Of a stretch of DNA of 64,000 bases, positions 9,736-22,760 are shown piece after piece (the first letter of the stretch is position 1; each line of letters starts with the position of its first letter). The notes under the pieces were generated by a model. The model did no database searches, was not told where the DNA came from, and worked only from the letters and a program-made list of their open reading frames with translations. The position numbers and the translations under genes are program-made. The DNA comes from Epiperipatus broadwayi (taxonomy: Eukaryota; Onychophora; Udeonychophora; Euonychophora; Peripatidae), in the NCBI GenBank assembly GCA_028023455.1, contig JAQFVV010012497.1, positions 2,916,001 to 2,980,000 of the forward strand. The letters are read 5' to 3'.

Positions 9736-11407
9736 CATCATTGCAGTTTTTTTAGGTTAAGGAATTTATTATGACAGACTTTTTTTTTTTTATAAAACTG
9801 AACTTTGTCATTAGCCTCAAATATATATTTCAATTCAAAGGATGACTGGAGGTCTATTAACTCCATCTGCAAATTTGTTGCAACTGATTCCACAACAATG
9901 TCAAATGGACATAAGAAAATATTAAAATATATTCTCATAATTCTTTAAATATGAAAATCTCTCCTGAAATTCTCATAGTAAATTAATAATTTCTTGTGCA
10001 TATTTAGAAAAGTGTTTTTTGTCACTATTAAATTTAGGTAATAATGAAAAGTGAATTGTATTTTTTGATTTTAACTGACTTTCATAAAGTTTTGCTATGA
10101 ATGCTTTTATATTTTGATAACAGTCGTGATCAATTTGTTTTCTCCTTGAAGCTGCATTTTAAGTTTGTTTAATTTCATTGTGATATCTGTAAGGAAACAT
10201 AAATTTAAAAGTCACCGTTCATCTTATAATTCAAGAACAGTCTGGACATTTTCATTTATAAAAATTCAAATTTCTTTCTCAAATTCCAAAATCTTTCTAA
10301 GCATTTTCCATGACTAACCATCAAATATTCATGTAAAAAAGAAAATTGCTGCAACCAGATTCCAGTTCTTGAAGATAATCTTGAAACTGACAATGTTTCA
10401 AAGAATTATTTTTTATTGCGTTAACTGTTTAACAACAACTGACATGGTTCATATTAAATACTTGTGCACATGAATTATTAAGGTGCAAAAAGCAATGATA
10501 AATAGAAAGTTCTGAAGATTTTGAACTTTTTTTCATGACTTCTTTTTTATGCTCAAGAATTAATTTAACAGCTCCAATACTCTTGCCGATCATTGATCCG
10601 CACCAATTATGGCGATCCCAATTAGATTTGCTAATTTCAGTCTATGGTCATTTATGATAGCTTCTCATATATTTTTTCCAATAGTTGTATCTTTCAAATT
10701 CATAATATCAAGAAATTCTTTAATCCATTCATTTCACTATCCATACCTTGAATAAAAATGGCAAGTTTAGCCTTATCCTTAATTTTTGTTGTTTTATTCA
10801 AAATGACTGAGAAATACACAAACTTCCTAGAAACCATGTTTAGCATTGGATACATTTCTTTGAAATGTTATCAATTCTTCATGCTAGAATTTGGTGTGAC
10901 AGGCTGATTTAACTGAAAATCTTGACTTTTTCTGGAACAATTTCTTTGGCTGCAATGATAATGTTTTTTTTAAATGTATTTACCATCTAAAATTGGTTTA
11001 ATTTTTTTCACAATAATATGTGATATTCCCATGCTGGCATTTGATTGAACTGTTTATTTAGGATATACATTTTGTTCTGCAGTCTGACTTGCCTTAAGTA
11101 TTTGTAATTTCACTTTCCATTCATCACTAATATATTTTTTAAAATTATCATGTTTTTGTTCATAATGTTTTTTCAAATTGCATAATTTTAATATTGAAAT
11201 ATACTCATGACAAATTAAACATATAACTTTATCTTTCATATAAATAAATACAAATTTTCCCATTAACTTTGAAACTGTCTGTATTCATCTTCAAATTGTC
11301 TTTTCTCCTTTTCAGACACAATGGAAATAAAGAGCCTAAAAGAAAATAAAAATAAAAATAATTAAAAATAAATTTTTATTCCATCACATTAAATAAAATT
11401 ACTTACT

Positions 11408-14400
11408 GTTTATTTCTTTCAATTTGTATTAGGTTATTTGTTAATGTTTCACATGATATGTTCAAGCTACTAATGAAACAATAAGTGCCTGGTAATTATA
11501 AATGCGGCAATAAAGAATTCAACACTTCTATTATTCGGTAAAATCTAAACACGGAATGATTTTAAATTTTAAAATCTATATGCACGTGTAAATGTGTAAT
11601 TCCAATTTAAATTTTATTCGGTTTATTTCCAAAGAATTTAAAGAAAACAAAAAAAATTATTATCATTTATTGGAAACACATGCCTTTATAACATAAGAAT
11701 ATGTTTATTGTTTGACATTTATTACGCATAGGGGCAAATTTAAGGAAGTATGATTTCGTTGTACCAAAACACAAATTTAAAAACTTTTGTTATTGTAAAC
11801 ATATTCACTAAATATATACATATTGTGCCATTACAATTTAGTCATTAGCTAAATTTATAGTAATGTGCATGTAAGAAAATGTAAAACAAAATCATCATCA
11901 CAATTTTATATAAAAGGAAGTTGTAGGGCATCCAAGTTTAAACCCTACAAGATCCAGTTCTAAAAGCTTTAGATAGAAAGAAAGTGGGTCAACAATTAAT
12001 ATTGTTTGTGTGATGATAGAAAGGTAATACACACATTTAAACTATTCAAATTTTAATTTTTCTTTAAAAAGCAAAGTTATAACGCATACGTATAGGCAAT
12101 GTATGTGTAAACTATTTAATTGTTTTATATTTCAAATATTCAACATTTTAACTTTCTTTAAAACTAACCTATGCTTGATCAATTCTAATATCTTATTCTA
12201 TACTTCTATTTTGCTTTTCTATAATTGTAATTGGGATTTAAAAGTTACAGATTTAATTAAATAATAGGGTTATAATTACTAAGCTAGCAATTGATATTAT
12301 TTAATGTTAGTTTATGAATGATTTGAAATAATGAAGTATGTGTGTACATTACATACAGAAATTTACATTTGTTAAATATTGAAAGAAAAGGAAGGGTTAA
12401 ATCTGTCAAATTATTTTTTTGTACAATTTTATGTTAAAAGAGGAAATCTGTTGAATCAGATATCTATTTTTGTAGCAATTTTGATTTTGTAAATGATTGT
12501 TTGTCACTTTGGGAGCTTAAGCTGGGTGAAAACTCTAATTTTGAAATTGTCTTATCTTAAGATCTAAAGAAGGAAGCTCAAAAAATTGAAATGTTACCTA
12601 GGTGTAAAAAAAAGGATTAAGTCTATTTTTTTTTAAAACAAAAGTGTCTGGAAAAAGGATTAAACTTTTCAGTTGAAAAATAATTTAGTTGAAAATAAAT
12701 TAGAGATCTAATTAAAACGAATTTGTCCAAAAATAGCAAGTGACACTATCTCTGATTGGTTAAGTTAGCTAAAAAATTGGATATAAAAAGGTGTCTGGAA
12801 AAATCAGTAAAAGAATTATTATTGTGATTATGATTCAGATTATTAGACTATTAAATTGAATGTTGAAAATATAAGAAATGACTGGCTAGAAAAATTATAT
12901 GTATGCCCATCTTTTCCGGACCATCTGGGAAGCTGTACATCATATAGGAAAGAAAAGATGTTTTGTCTAAAATAATATTCTACACCTTTCAACTGACCAG
13001 AGAAATAAGATATTTTTAATAGAAGGAAGAAAGCATTCACCTGCATTCGATGAAAGATGAATTAATCTACCGATAAATATTAATCATCAAGTCCAATTAA
13101 TTGTTCCAACAACTGATTTTAAACTCAAGAAAATTTATAACGTGAAAACAACTGCTGTATTTCATTCACTAAAAGAATAATGCTTGACAGGAAGAGAAGA
13201 AAAATTGATATAATGATTTCCAAATTATCCACTAAAGCAAATAACCTCAATAGGATCCTCATCATCAAATAATTATATACTTCCAGAAAGTGATTGTTCC
13301 AAAGAACATGGAAATTGTTGCTGCCAAGTATAGACAGTATACAAGACAAGTGAACCCTTGGATCAGTAATATGACTTTTATATCTATTTTCTTTATGCAA
13401 TCAGGGTATTAATAAAAATTTAGTAATAAAGTGACATATTTTATTTAAAGAACTTTTAAAGACAATTCAGATCGATGGAAACCAAGAATGTCTTAATAAT
13501 AATAGCTTTGAACTACATAAATGATTGTGAATGTATCAAAATTTATTTGTTTATTAATTTTACAGTTATGAAATATTAATGTGTAAAACAATTTTTTTAT
13601 GGTATTATGATTTTAGTTTCAACTAATATATTATTATTATTTTGGGGATAAAACACTCACATACATAGTAATATTTTATATGTGTATAATTGCGAGTGAA
13701 TGTGAAATAATAGGTGGTGTTAAAATATTAAATTATTTTGTCTTGAGAAAGTATAGATTTCAGTGCTTAGAAGGGAGGGGGGGGGATAATGATTTAAAAC
13801 TCTTTTCTAAGAACTTGATTTTTCTAATTTCTATTAACATTTTTTTTTACATTCTACTTACATGTTAGATTTATAAAGTATGTGTGCTAATGAGCAGATA
13901 ATTTTTTTTTTCTTGGAATACTTTTCTCATGGAGTGAAAATCATGATCAATGTGACATCCAACTTAATACAATATACATTTGAAGGGAAAGGGGGAAGAA
14001 CTTGAAATTAATCTGAGGATTGTTATATAATTAATTATTATTATTATTATTATTCTTATTCATATCAATTTTCATGTATGTCTAGAAAATTTTATGTATA
14101 TGTTAGAAATGCAGTAATAAATATTAGTTTGTTTTATTAAACGAGGCATATATATTTTATTAAGTGTAGTCTTTGTTAAGTGTGATTATTCATCATCATC
14201 AGTGGTTGAATATTAGTTATTTAAGATATAAGTAAATATGCTAAAATTAAGCAATAATTATGAATTTCTGTATAAAAATTAGTTTTATGTTTAGGCTTAA
14301 TCCTAGAGCTGTAGTTGAAACCCTTGTCATTATCGTTATTATTAACATCATCATCATCGTCATCAACGTTTTAATTAATGAGCTGTTTAACTGTTTAAAG

Positions 14401-14697
14401 GCCATAAATAAATATTGATTTTATAATATTTAGTGATTTCTTAGTATTATTATAACCACATCCCATCATCTATTTCATAAAAGGATGAGTGAATTGCCAT
14501 CCTAAATTACTTATATATAATCTGAGCTAGTAAACTTATAAAAATATTGAAACACATTTGTTATGCTAAGATCTAAGAAATGATTTATGTCTAATATATT
14601 CCACTTTGGTTTATAGATGTTTTACTTTTACCTAAATATTAGTGCGTATAGTGATATGGCTCAAAAAGCAAAATCTCTCATTTTTATTAGAAATAAA
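11408..14697. other. AT-rich sequence, no gene recognised
   Basis: There may be an LTR-like start at about 11823 (TGTGCCATT after an AT-rich ATATATACATAT) and a TATAAAAAGG with an upstream ATTGG at about 12780-12790. A GTGTCTGGAAAAA word occurs twice (about 12644 and 12790). A short G run lies near 13770. The short minus-strand ORFs at 12843-13400 show no family features. Confidence 0.35.
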
Positions 14698-14815
14698 GTA
14701 CCAAGAAGGGATTCAAACCCGGTACATGTGAAAAGGTTATTAGATATAACTGTGTCTAGATTCAAATAATCTAGTGGCACCCTGCTAGACCATATTCACT
14801 TAGTATTTGTTTAAA
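14698..14815 (-). mobile_element. possible tRNA-derived SINE head
   Basis: On the minus strand TGGTCTAGCAGGG resembles a pol III A box, followed by a CTAGATT/AATCTAG stem and, about 75 nt later, GGGTTTGAATCCC, which fits a B box with its closed T-stem. The box spacing suits a class II (Ser/Leu-like) tRNA with a long variable arm, but the acceptor stem does not pair. An AATAAAA lies shortly downstream. Either a SINE or a degenerate tRNA pseudogene. Confidence 0.4.
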
Positions 14816-15261
14816 CATGCACTTAACATCAAACCAAGAAATGAAAGTGGATAAGATCTTCTGTCTGTATACCTGAGTTATATGTTATTGAATTACTAGG
14901 GTACTCACCTCATGTGATTTCATATACCTGAGTTATAATACTTGTTATTAATAATTTGCTTATAATTATTGATAGTGGGATATCTTGAGAAATCTAATGA
15001 TAGAAATATGTTTCATTTCATCCAATGACCCATAATATGATAGATAACTCAGTCTGATCTTTGGTTTAATAGCCACTACTCATGTTAAATAATTCTTCTC
15101 CTTTGATATAAAATCTACAATGCATTTTTCGTTTATTAAGCTAAAAAGATTTATAGTTGAATCGTTTCATAATTATTAAATACATTTGGTTACACTGGAT
15201 CTGTCATCTATCTTTAATTTTGTTACAATATATAGTATATGAAAGGAGTTTGCTATTAACT
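14816..15261. other. AT-rich filler
   Basis: No feature recognised between the SINE-like element and the RTE 5' end. Confidence 0.5.
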
Positions 15262-18200
15262 GAAAGGAGACCCTTTGATTCCTCTTGGAGGCCTTAAAGG
15301 AACCGAGCAGGGCAAATTCCTAATGTCCACTCCATACGTTCTTGTCGTTGCAGCTGTTATTACTATGTGATTATTCGTATAGTATACGAACATGGATGGG
15401 CTGCTCACCAGCACACATTAGCCAGCGTGGTGAGTTTATTGGCTTTTCACCTCTGAGTTTAAGATTGAGAAACACCATGGTCTTTCTTCTCAGTGCCTGA
15501 TAAGGCAGAATGAATGTTTGTGTAAATGATAAATATTTTTCCAATACATATATACAATTATGACAGACAAAAATAAAGCATGGCCCTTATTCCCAGGAGG
15601 CTGTAAAGTCACAACCAATGCAGCGGTTGGTGGCCGAAGGCGGAGGGTGCTAAGAATCCCCTGATTGTGGACCCAGGCTGCCATTTGATGACGACTTTTT
15701 ATTTAGGTACTTACAACTGCAGATCACTTTCAAGTGAAGGAAGATTGCAAGAATTAGAAGAAGAATTGTCTTATATTAAATGGGACATTATTGGACTTTG
15801 TGAAGTTAGAAGAAAAGGTGAAGAAACAATTGATTTAAAAAGTGGACATATACTCTATTATAAAGGCACACATATTGGAAATACAAGTGGAGTAGGATTC
15901 ATTATAAATAAAAAGTGGAAGAACAATATTGTGGAGATTGATGGTGTATCGGACAGAGTTGCAAGATTAGTTATACAACTTAATAGCAGATACCAAATGC
16001 AGATAATTCAGGTTTATGCCCCAACAAGTTCTCATAGTGATGAAGTAGTAGAAGATTTTTATATGGATGTACAAAAGGCTTTTGATCAGAGTAAACAACA
16101 TTTTAAAATTGTTATGGGAGACTTTAATGCTAGAATTGGTAGACAAATGAAAGATGAAATTGCTGTAGGTAATTTTGGTTATGGTAATAGAAATGAGAGA
16201 GGACATAGACTTGTGGAGTTTGCAGAAAAAGAAAAACTTTATATTATGAATTCATTTTTTGAGAAAAATGTTAAAAGGAAATGGACATGGAAGCATCCAA
16301 ATGAAGGTACAGCAGAATTGGATTATATTTTGACTAACAGGAAATACATATTTCAAGATTGTAATGTTCTTAATAAATTTAACACAGGAAGTGATCATCG
16401 ATTAGTAAGGTGTAAGTTACATGTTAATGTAAAACTAGAGAGACAAAAATTATTGAGAAAAACAATATTTACAGTTGATATTCCTAATCTTCAGAAACAT
16501 TCTAATGAATTTAAATTAGAACTTACAAATAGGTTTCAAGTGTTAGGAGATTTTGAACATGATTCAGATTTGAATGAAATTAATATGAAAATAACTGATA
16601 CACTTTTAAAAACTGCAACAAAGATAGCTGGTAGAAAAAAGCAGCAATTGACTAATAAAATTTCTACTGAGACTAGAGAATTTATGAAGAAAAGAAGGAA
16701 TATGAAGATATACAAAAATGATGTATTAAAAAGAATTGAATATCTCGAATTTTGTAAAATGGTACGGAAAAAAGTTGAAAATGATATAAGAAAGTATAAC
16801 TGTGAAATAGCAAGGAAAGCTGTAGAAGAAAATAAAAGTCTCAAGAATGTTAAACAACATTTTGTTATTGGTAAGAAATTTATATCTGCAATAAGAAAAA
16901 AAGATGGAATTATTACTAAAAAGAGAGATGACATCATGAAATTCGTAGAAGATTTTTATCAAGAATTATATAGTAATAAAGAACAAGTACCTCCTATATC
17001 TATTACATCTTCCGAATTGCCCAGAATTTTAAATGAAGAAGTGAGACATGCAATTAAATGTATGAAGAAAGGAAAGGCTCCAGGAAATGATGGAATTAAA
17101 ATTGATATATTAAAAGAAGGAGGTGAAGAAATGGAAACAATTTTAGCAAAGTTATATACCAAATGTCTAAATGATAAAGATGTACCAGAAGATTGGAAGA
17201 ATGCAGTAATAATATTAATATTTAAAAAAGGTGATAAAGAAGATATTAGAAATTACAGACCATAGTATCAGCCTTTTATCAGTTTTATATAAAATTTTTA
17301 CCAAGATAATTACAACTCGTCTACAGAGAACTTTGGATTTCCACCAACCAAGAGAACAAGCTGGATTTAAAAGTGGTTTTAGTACAATAGATCATATCCA
17401 GGTATTGAGAGAAGTCATAGAAAGGACAAATGAATATGAGTTGGTCATTATGTTTTGGATTTGTAGATTATGAAAAGGCATTCGATTCTATACACATTTC
17501 TTCAGTGATTAAAGCATTGGATCATCAAGGTATAGATCCAGGATATTGTCATATTTTAAAGAATATTTATAAAAATGCAACAGCAACAATTAGATTACAT
17601 AATGATACCGGAAAAATCAACATTGAGAAAGGTGTAAGGCAAGGTGACTCCATATCTCCAAAACTTTTTACAGCAGTGCTGCAAGAAGTATTTTGTGGAT
17701 TAAAATGGGAAACTAAAGGAATGAAAGTAAATGGAGAGTATTTAAGTCATTTAGATTTTGCAGATGATGTAGTTGTTTTTGCAAATGATGCTTCAGAGCT
17801 GCAGGAAATGTTGCAGGAGTTAGCAGATGAAAGTAGAAAAGTAGGACTAAAGATAAATGTTAAAAAGACTAAAGTAATGTTTAATCGATTTGCTCAAAAT
17901 ATGAAAATAAAGATTGATTATGAAGAATTAGAAGAAGTTAACAATTACAAATACCTAGGTCAGATTATTAATACAGATGGAAACATAATGGAGGAAATTA
18001 ATCATAGAATTAAACTTGGTTGGAGTGCTTTTGGTAGAAATAACTTGATACTAAAAGGAAATATGCCTATGTGTTTGAAAAGAATGGTTTTTAACAAATG
18101 GGTTTTACCAGTTCTTACTTATGGATCTGAGACTTGGACACTTAATAGAAGAGCAATACAGAGACTTCAGACCACTCAAAGGAGTATGGAGAGATGTATG

Positions 18201-18538
18201 TTGGGAGTAACAAGAAGAGATCGAAAACGCAATGTATGGGTAAGACAACAAACAGGTGTTACTGACCTTATTGAAAAAATTAAAAGATTGAAATGGAGTT
18301 GGGCTGGACATATTGCTAGAAGAAATGATAATAGATGGACAATTGAAATTTTAAACTGGATTCCAAGAGACTGTAAAAGACCCAGAAAGAGACCACATGT
18401 GAGATGGATGGATGAAATAAGAAAATGTGCAGGGGTGTTGTGGAAAAGAGAAGCTAAAGATTGGAGAAGATGGATTAAACTTGGAGAGACCTTCATCCTG
18501 CAGTGGATTGATAATGGTTGATGATGATGATGATATGT
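15262..18538 (+). mobile_element. near full-length RTE-clade LINE
   Basis: It begins with the GC-richer block shared with 3651-3826, continues through a 5' UTR, a single APE-RT ORF, and ends immediately after the stop in a short TGA-triplet run (ATGATGATGATG, about 18521-18534), the hallmark 3' tail of RTE elements. Length about 3.3 kb, the usual RTE size. Five shorter copies or fragments occur elsewhere in the window. It lies between the hAT body and the candidate distal hAT end. Confidence 0.88.
15688..18521 (+). pseudogene. RTE APE endonuclease-reverse transcriptase, two frameshifts
   Basis: The first good ATG is at 15688 ([14 protein letters not shown]). APE domain: [17 protein letters not shown] with the metal-binding Glu, [16 protein letters not shown] at about residue 146, LDYILTN, and GSDHRLV at about residue 234. 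[18 protein letters not shown] at about residue 461, [17 protein letters not shown], then a frameshift at about 17262; SLLSVLYKIFTKIITTRL; a second shift near 17440-17450; CFGFVDYEKAFDSI (Asp), GVRQGDSISPKLF, LDFADDVVVFAND, KYLGQIIN. C terminus: WAGHIARRNDNRW, the conserved RTE/BovB tail. The two shifts inactivate this copy, but otherwise it is well preserved. Confidence 0.9.
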
Positions 18539-18659
18539 AATACATTTGAAGCTTTGTTAAAAATTATTTAATAATTGTTTTAATTTCTGAGTGTAGATGA
18601 TAAGGTGTTATATATCATATTAATGTATTTAACTATACATGTGATATTTATTGTAATAA

Positions 18660-18752
18660 AATTCATACAAAATAATTATGGTTTTAAAAATTATACACAA
18701 AAACATTGACTGGACCGCATATGACTTGTAGGCTGCGGGTTGGGAATGGAAA
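18660..18752 (-). mobile_element. candidate distal hAT terminal region
   Basis: GACTGGACCGCATATGACTT and CTGCGGGTTGGGAA recall the ends of GTF2IRD2-type hATs (GGTTGGGAA...CTG, with GGACCGC). After 15 nt of terminal sequence comes ATTTATAT (18753-18760), one base different from the 8 bp before 7153. If correct, the hAT spans 7153-18752 with LINE, RTE and other insertions. The last six terminal bases do not match, so this remains tentative. Confidence 0.4.
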
Positions 18753-18760
18753 ATTTATAT

Positions 18761-20822
18761 AATCTATTTTAGGGTCTAGAGTCTTTAAAAATGAAAAGAA
18801 AAAGTGATAGAATAGATTAATTTTTTTGCAGCTAGCTTAACCAAAGAATGACAAATATTAGTTTATTCCACTGGTTAACAAAATGGTGCTTTTAGTACAT
18901 ATACTCAGAATGTCATGGTATATAGACGAAGCCAGCACATATCAAATAAATATAAATCTTTGTCATTTAGTCATGATAGTCTAACTTCCTTTATTCCAAT
19001 TACTAAATTTTTTACTTTTAATATTTTAAACCAAGATCATCACCATTGATACTACCTATACTGTTAAATCTATTTATATCTAAGTTATCCTCTTACCATA
19101 TATACATCTCCAAGGATATATAAATAGTGCAACAAATTGTAGGTATTAATTAATTGAATTAATGTAATTTTCATATAACCCGTAGTGTATGTTTTCATCA
19201 TCATCAGTGGATAACCCTTACTTCATTTTAGTGATTGTGTTACAATGTGTATTGAGATAATGTAATCTCAATGCTAATAATTTAATTCATATGATAATGA
19301 TTTAGTTAAATATTTATAATATTAAATAATAAAGTTAATATATATATAATAAAATACAAGAAGTGAACTACATTAAAATTTTTCTATTACATTGATTTTA
19401 GTTATATAATTTTTCATTTTATTTTTATATTAAAAGAAATAAGTTATTTCTATTTTATTTTAAAAGTATATTTGTAAAAATTAGAATTCTGAATATGTTA
19501 AAAATGCTTGTTTAAAAATAAAGTTTATTTTGCTCTTGATCTAATTTAGTGCTTACCAAATTATTGAATTATTTATATTATCAAATAACTTGTTTTGTTT
19601 TTTTCACTAAATAAGTACAAACATTTTATTTTTGTTTTCTTGTATATTGTTTGATAAACATCCTTTAAATCCTACAAATTAAAATAATTAATTCAACAAG
19701 CCAATTATTTTAATTGAAATTTGAAAAGAAATTTGGTAATTGATAACTGGTTATAATCTCTTTATAGGAAAACCCTGCCTGTAATGCTAGTCTCCATCAG
19801 GATTACCTGGAGCTGTAAAATGATATTTAGCTAAATGATCTTTTGGATTAATTGCTTCACTATCAATCTTGGTATTATTAACTATTGTCCAATAAAAAAA
19901 ATCTTCATTTCAAGAATGAATGAAAAACTGCATTCAATTGTCTATTGTAAACTCAGAAGTTACTAATTTTTACATTATTATTATTACCTGATCTAAACTA
20001 CAAGATATGAGAGCATCTATATAAAATTAATTTAAGTTTTTAAAAATTCATTACAAGCTGAAAAAAAACTACATGAAAAAGCTAATTCTCAAAGATTATA
20101 TTAATAATTTAAGTTATAATACAAGCATGCAATAAAAGAATTTTAAATAAGATAGAATTTGAAATTTAATTATTATTGCTTAGAAAATATATATACAAAC
20201 TGATTATTATTCATTTAAAATCTAGATAAGAAAAGAGCTTTATATTTCATATATTTTTAAAATATCGTTTATTTTATAATTATAATGTTTTAAGACATTA
20301 TTTTTGTATAATAATGTTACTAATATGTATGTTACTTATTAGTTGTTGAAGAAGCAATATATTTTGTTTCATAGATAATATATATTTGAATAGAATAATT
20401 TTTCCATTACAGACTTACTTAATTTATTAATTTACATATTTTAAGAATTTGATATGATGGAAATGAATAATTGGAGAGTAGGCTGTTCTTGCAAACATAT
20501 TTTAATAGCTATTTATTGGGTATAATTTCCTGTTAAAATAATATTGGTATGCTTATAGAAAATGTCATTTCATGAATATAGTATTTTTTACAATTATTTT
20601 TTCATTGTTAAATTCATCTTTATCACCCCCCCCCCTTGATTCAAAACCTTACATATACTGATGACTACTGCATTTTCATGAATCTATAACACAATTCAGA
20701 AATCAGAAAATGCAATAGTAAACCTTTTAGTTACTTTATATAAAAACTACTCAACTAATTTGAGTTGTAACACCTGGATGATAGTTATTTTTCCATTGAG
20801 GCATTACCCTACCATATATATA
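18761..20822. other. AT-rich filler
   Basis: No gene seen. A TCATCATCATCAGTGG word at about 19196 also occurs at about 14189; these may be tips of vanished RTE tails. A C-run lies at about 20626. Confidence 0.5.
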
Positions 20823-20973
20823 GTTGCAGACCAACTACTGATAAATCATTGGTATAGTTTTTTACATATCTAGTATTTCTTCCTATTACATAACATGGCA
20901 AACCGCATTACTGCTAGTAAACCATGGATATAGCTGCTTTACATAACTAATATTTCCTCCCATTACTTAATGC
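20823..20973. repeat. diverged tandem duplication, about 75 bp x 2
   Basis: GCAGACCAACTACTGATAAA...TATTTCTTCCTATTACATAA is followed by GCAAACCGCATTACTGCTAG...TATTTCCTCCCATTACTTAA with the same word order. No coding role is apparent. Confidence 0.65.
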
Positions 20974-21982
20974 AGCAATTAACATTAGGAGCACACGTTA
21001 ATCATTAACATTACATTGCTTTAGTAATTCTGCATATATATATATATTATTTTTTCTATTAATATATATATATATATGTGTGTGTGTGTAATATTGTGAA
21101 AGCAACTACTCTTCACACATGTCTGAAAGTGACATGCACTCCCCCCATCAATGATTGTTTTAAAACTATAGGCAGTCCATCTACAATTAGATCTTATTCT
21201 TTAAATTAACCAACAATTATTATGTGTGCCTAAATTAGAGCTCGAGCTTCTTTATAAGCCTGATTTCTAAATCATCATATTACTTGCACAAATTCAGTTT
21301 ATGTATCACAGGGAAGAGAAAGATTCTCATTTTAACTACCTGTGACACTGAATTTATTATTACAAATATATAAATTTCTATATTAATAATTATTACATGT
21401 GGCTGTGTCTATGTTTGTTAACATATATGACTTAATGATTTAATGTAATTCTAAATTAAATTATTATAATTCTAAATTGCAATCTTATAATGTAATTCTA
21501 AATTAAAGAAGCTAGAATAAACTATATTAAAGATGTAAGTAATATTTACTAAAGCTATAACTTCAAGAATATGCATGTAAAAATGTGATAGTAGGGATCT
21601 CTACAGGTCTTAATGACAAGCTTACATTTTGGAAGAAAAGAGGGGAAGCAATAGTGATTGACCACCAATGATAATTGATTATTATATAATCCTTCTAATG
21701 ATGTCCAAAACTTTTTCCATTTTCATTGCGTTGCTTCTATTAAATCTCATCAATAAAACAGAATTCTAATGCATTCTTTTTCACAGTACTTTATTTAATT
21801 CATGATAGTTTTGATTTGTTAGTGGTCTTATTCAGGTATTAATGAAATATTTTTAACAATCTTTTTTCAAATATGATTTCTTGAGTATGATTAGTATTAT
21901 CACCTAACTGTAGTACTTTACTGTCTACTTATTCCTTGAATAGAGATATTAACATTAATACATTTTTATATGTAGCAGAAAT
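20974..21982. other. AT-rich filler with TA/TG microsatellites
   Basis: TA and TG dinucleotide runs at about 21033-21090. No gene recognised. Confidence 0.5.
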
Positions 21983-22760
21983 CATCATCATCATACTCAT
22001 TTTCAAACAATATCAATCTACTGCAGAATGAAGATCTCTCCAAGAGTAATCCATTTCCTCCATTTCATAGACTCTCTTCTCCACATCACACCAATGTTTT
22101 TTTACTTTTTCCATTCATTTCACAAATGGCTTTCAATGTCTTTCATAATCTCTTGGAATCCAGTTTAACACTTCAGTTATTACTTATCTATTATCATATC
22201 TTTTAGTAATATGTCAATCTCAGCTCCATTTAAGTTATTTAATTCTTTCAGGGATGTCAGCAGTCTTATTTATTCTCTCATCTAAATATTTCACATTTTT
22301 CTTACTCCCCACAGACATTTCTACATACTTTATGAGTGGTCTGAAGTCTCCATATTATTCTTCTGTTAAGGGCCCAAGTCTCAGAGTTATAAGTAAAAAA
22401 TGGAAAAACACATCTATTAAAAACCTTCCTTTTTCAAATAACATAGGCATACTTTTTTTTAATATTGAGTTATTTCTACAAAATTTATTTCATTCAAATT
22501 TAATTCTATTATTAATTTGATCCATTATTTTTCCATCTGTATTAATAATCTGACCAAGGCATATCAATCTTTAGGGGGGGGGATTCTGAAAACAACCATT
22601 AAATATTACTTTAGTCTTATCAGTATTTATTTTTAGTTCTATGTTGTTATTTGTATGTGATAATTCTTTCATTTCATTAAGCTCTGGAACATTATTTGCA
22701 AAACTAGCCACAATCATCTGCAAATGACGTAAATAATCTCCATGTATTTTTATTCCTCTT
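21983..22760 (-). mobile_element. 5'-truncated RTE LINE copy
   Basis: Starts with CATCATCATCAT (the RTE 3' triplet tail in reverse) and follows the RTE reverse complement through AATCTACTGCAGAATGAAGA (the IDNG tail), GGTCTGAAGTCTC, AATAATCTGACCAAGG and the FADD region near 22710-22730, ending about the GMKVNGEY codons. It corresponds to roughly 17735-18530 of the long copy. Decayed, with no long ORF in RTE sense. Confidence 0.85.

Larger units (their letters stand above)
7290..11330 (-). pseudogene. hAT transposase (GTF2IRD2/ZBED-like), decayed and interrupted
   Basis: Read on the minus strand: EKRQFEDEYRQFQ near 11310; a BED-like zinc finger with CLIC and HYEQKH (about 11240-11150); VYFSVILNKTTKI followed by AIFIQGMD near 10800, corresponding to the family's FxLxLDESTD block, whose acidic residues are changed; SIYHCFLHLNNSCAQVF near 10480; and, after the LINE, ESFFSKLKIVKCKSHNR at about 7430-7385, matching the C-terminal FSxxKxIKxKxRNRLTD block next to the hAT dimer region. 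Many stops and frameshifts are present. The protein would have excised and inserted the transposon in the nucleus. The family call rests on remembered motifs. Confidence 0.75.
7153..11406 (-). mobile_element. hAT DNA transposon of the GTF2IRD2/ZBED type, split by a LINE
   Basis: The left end reads CAGTGGTGTCCAACC at 7153, a typical hAT terminal repeat, followed by ACTGGGCC. Degenerate transposase lies on the minus strand on both sides of the inserted LINE (7440-9735). A small 5' intron is plausible at 11336-11406: donor GTAAGT at 11406-11401 and a pyrimidine-rich TTTTCTTTTAG acceptor ending at 11336. The right terminal repeat may lie at 18738-18752 beyond a further nested element. The 8-mer before the left end (ATTTATAA) and the one after that site (ATTTATAT) differ at one base. 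Confidence 0.75.

Noticed and set aside
16536-18545. Several minus-strand ORFs inside the RTE element
   Set aside because: Antisense shadows of the APE-RT coding sequence.
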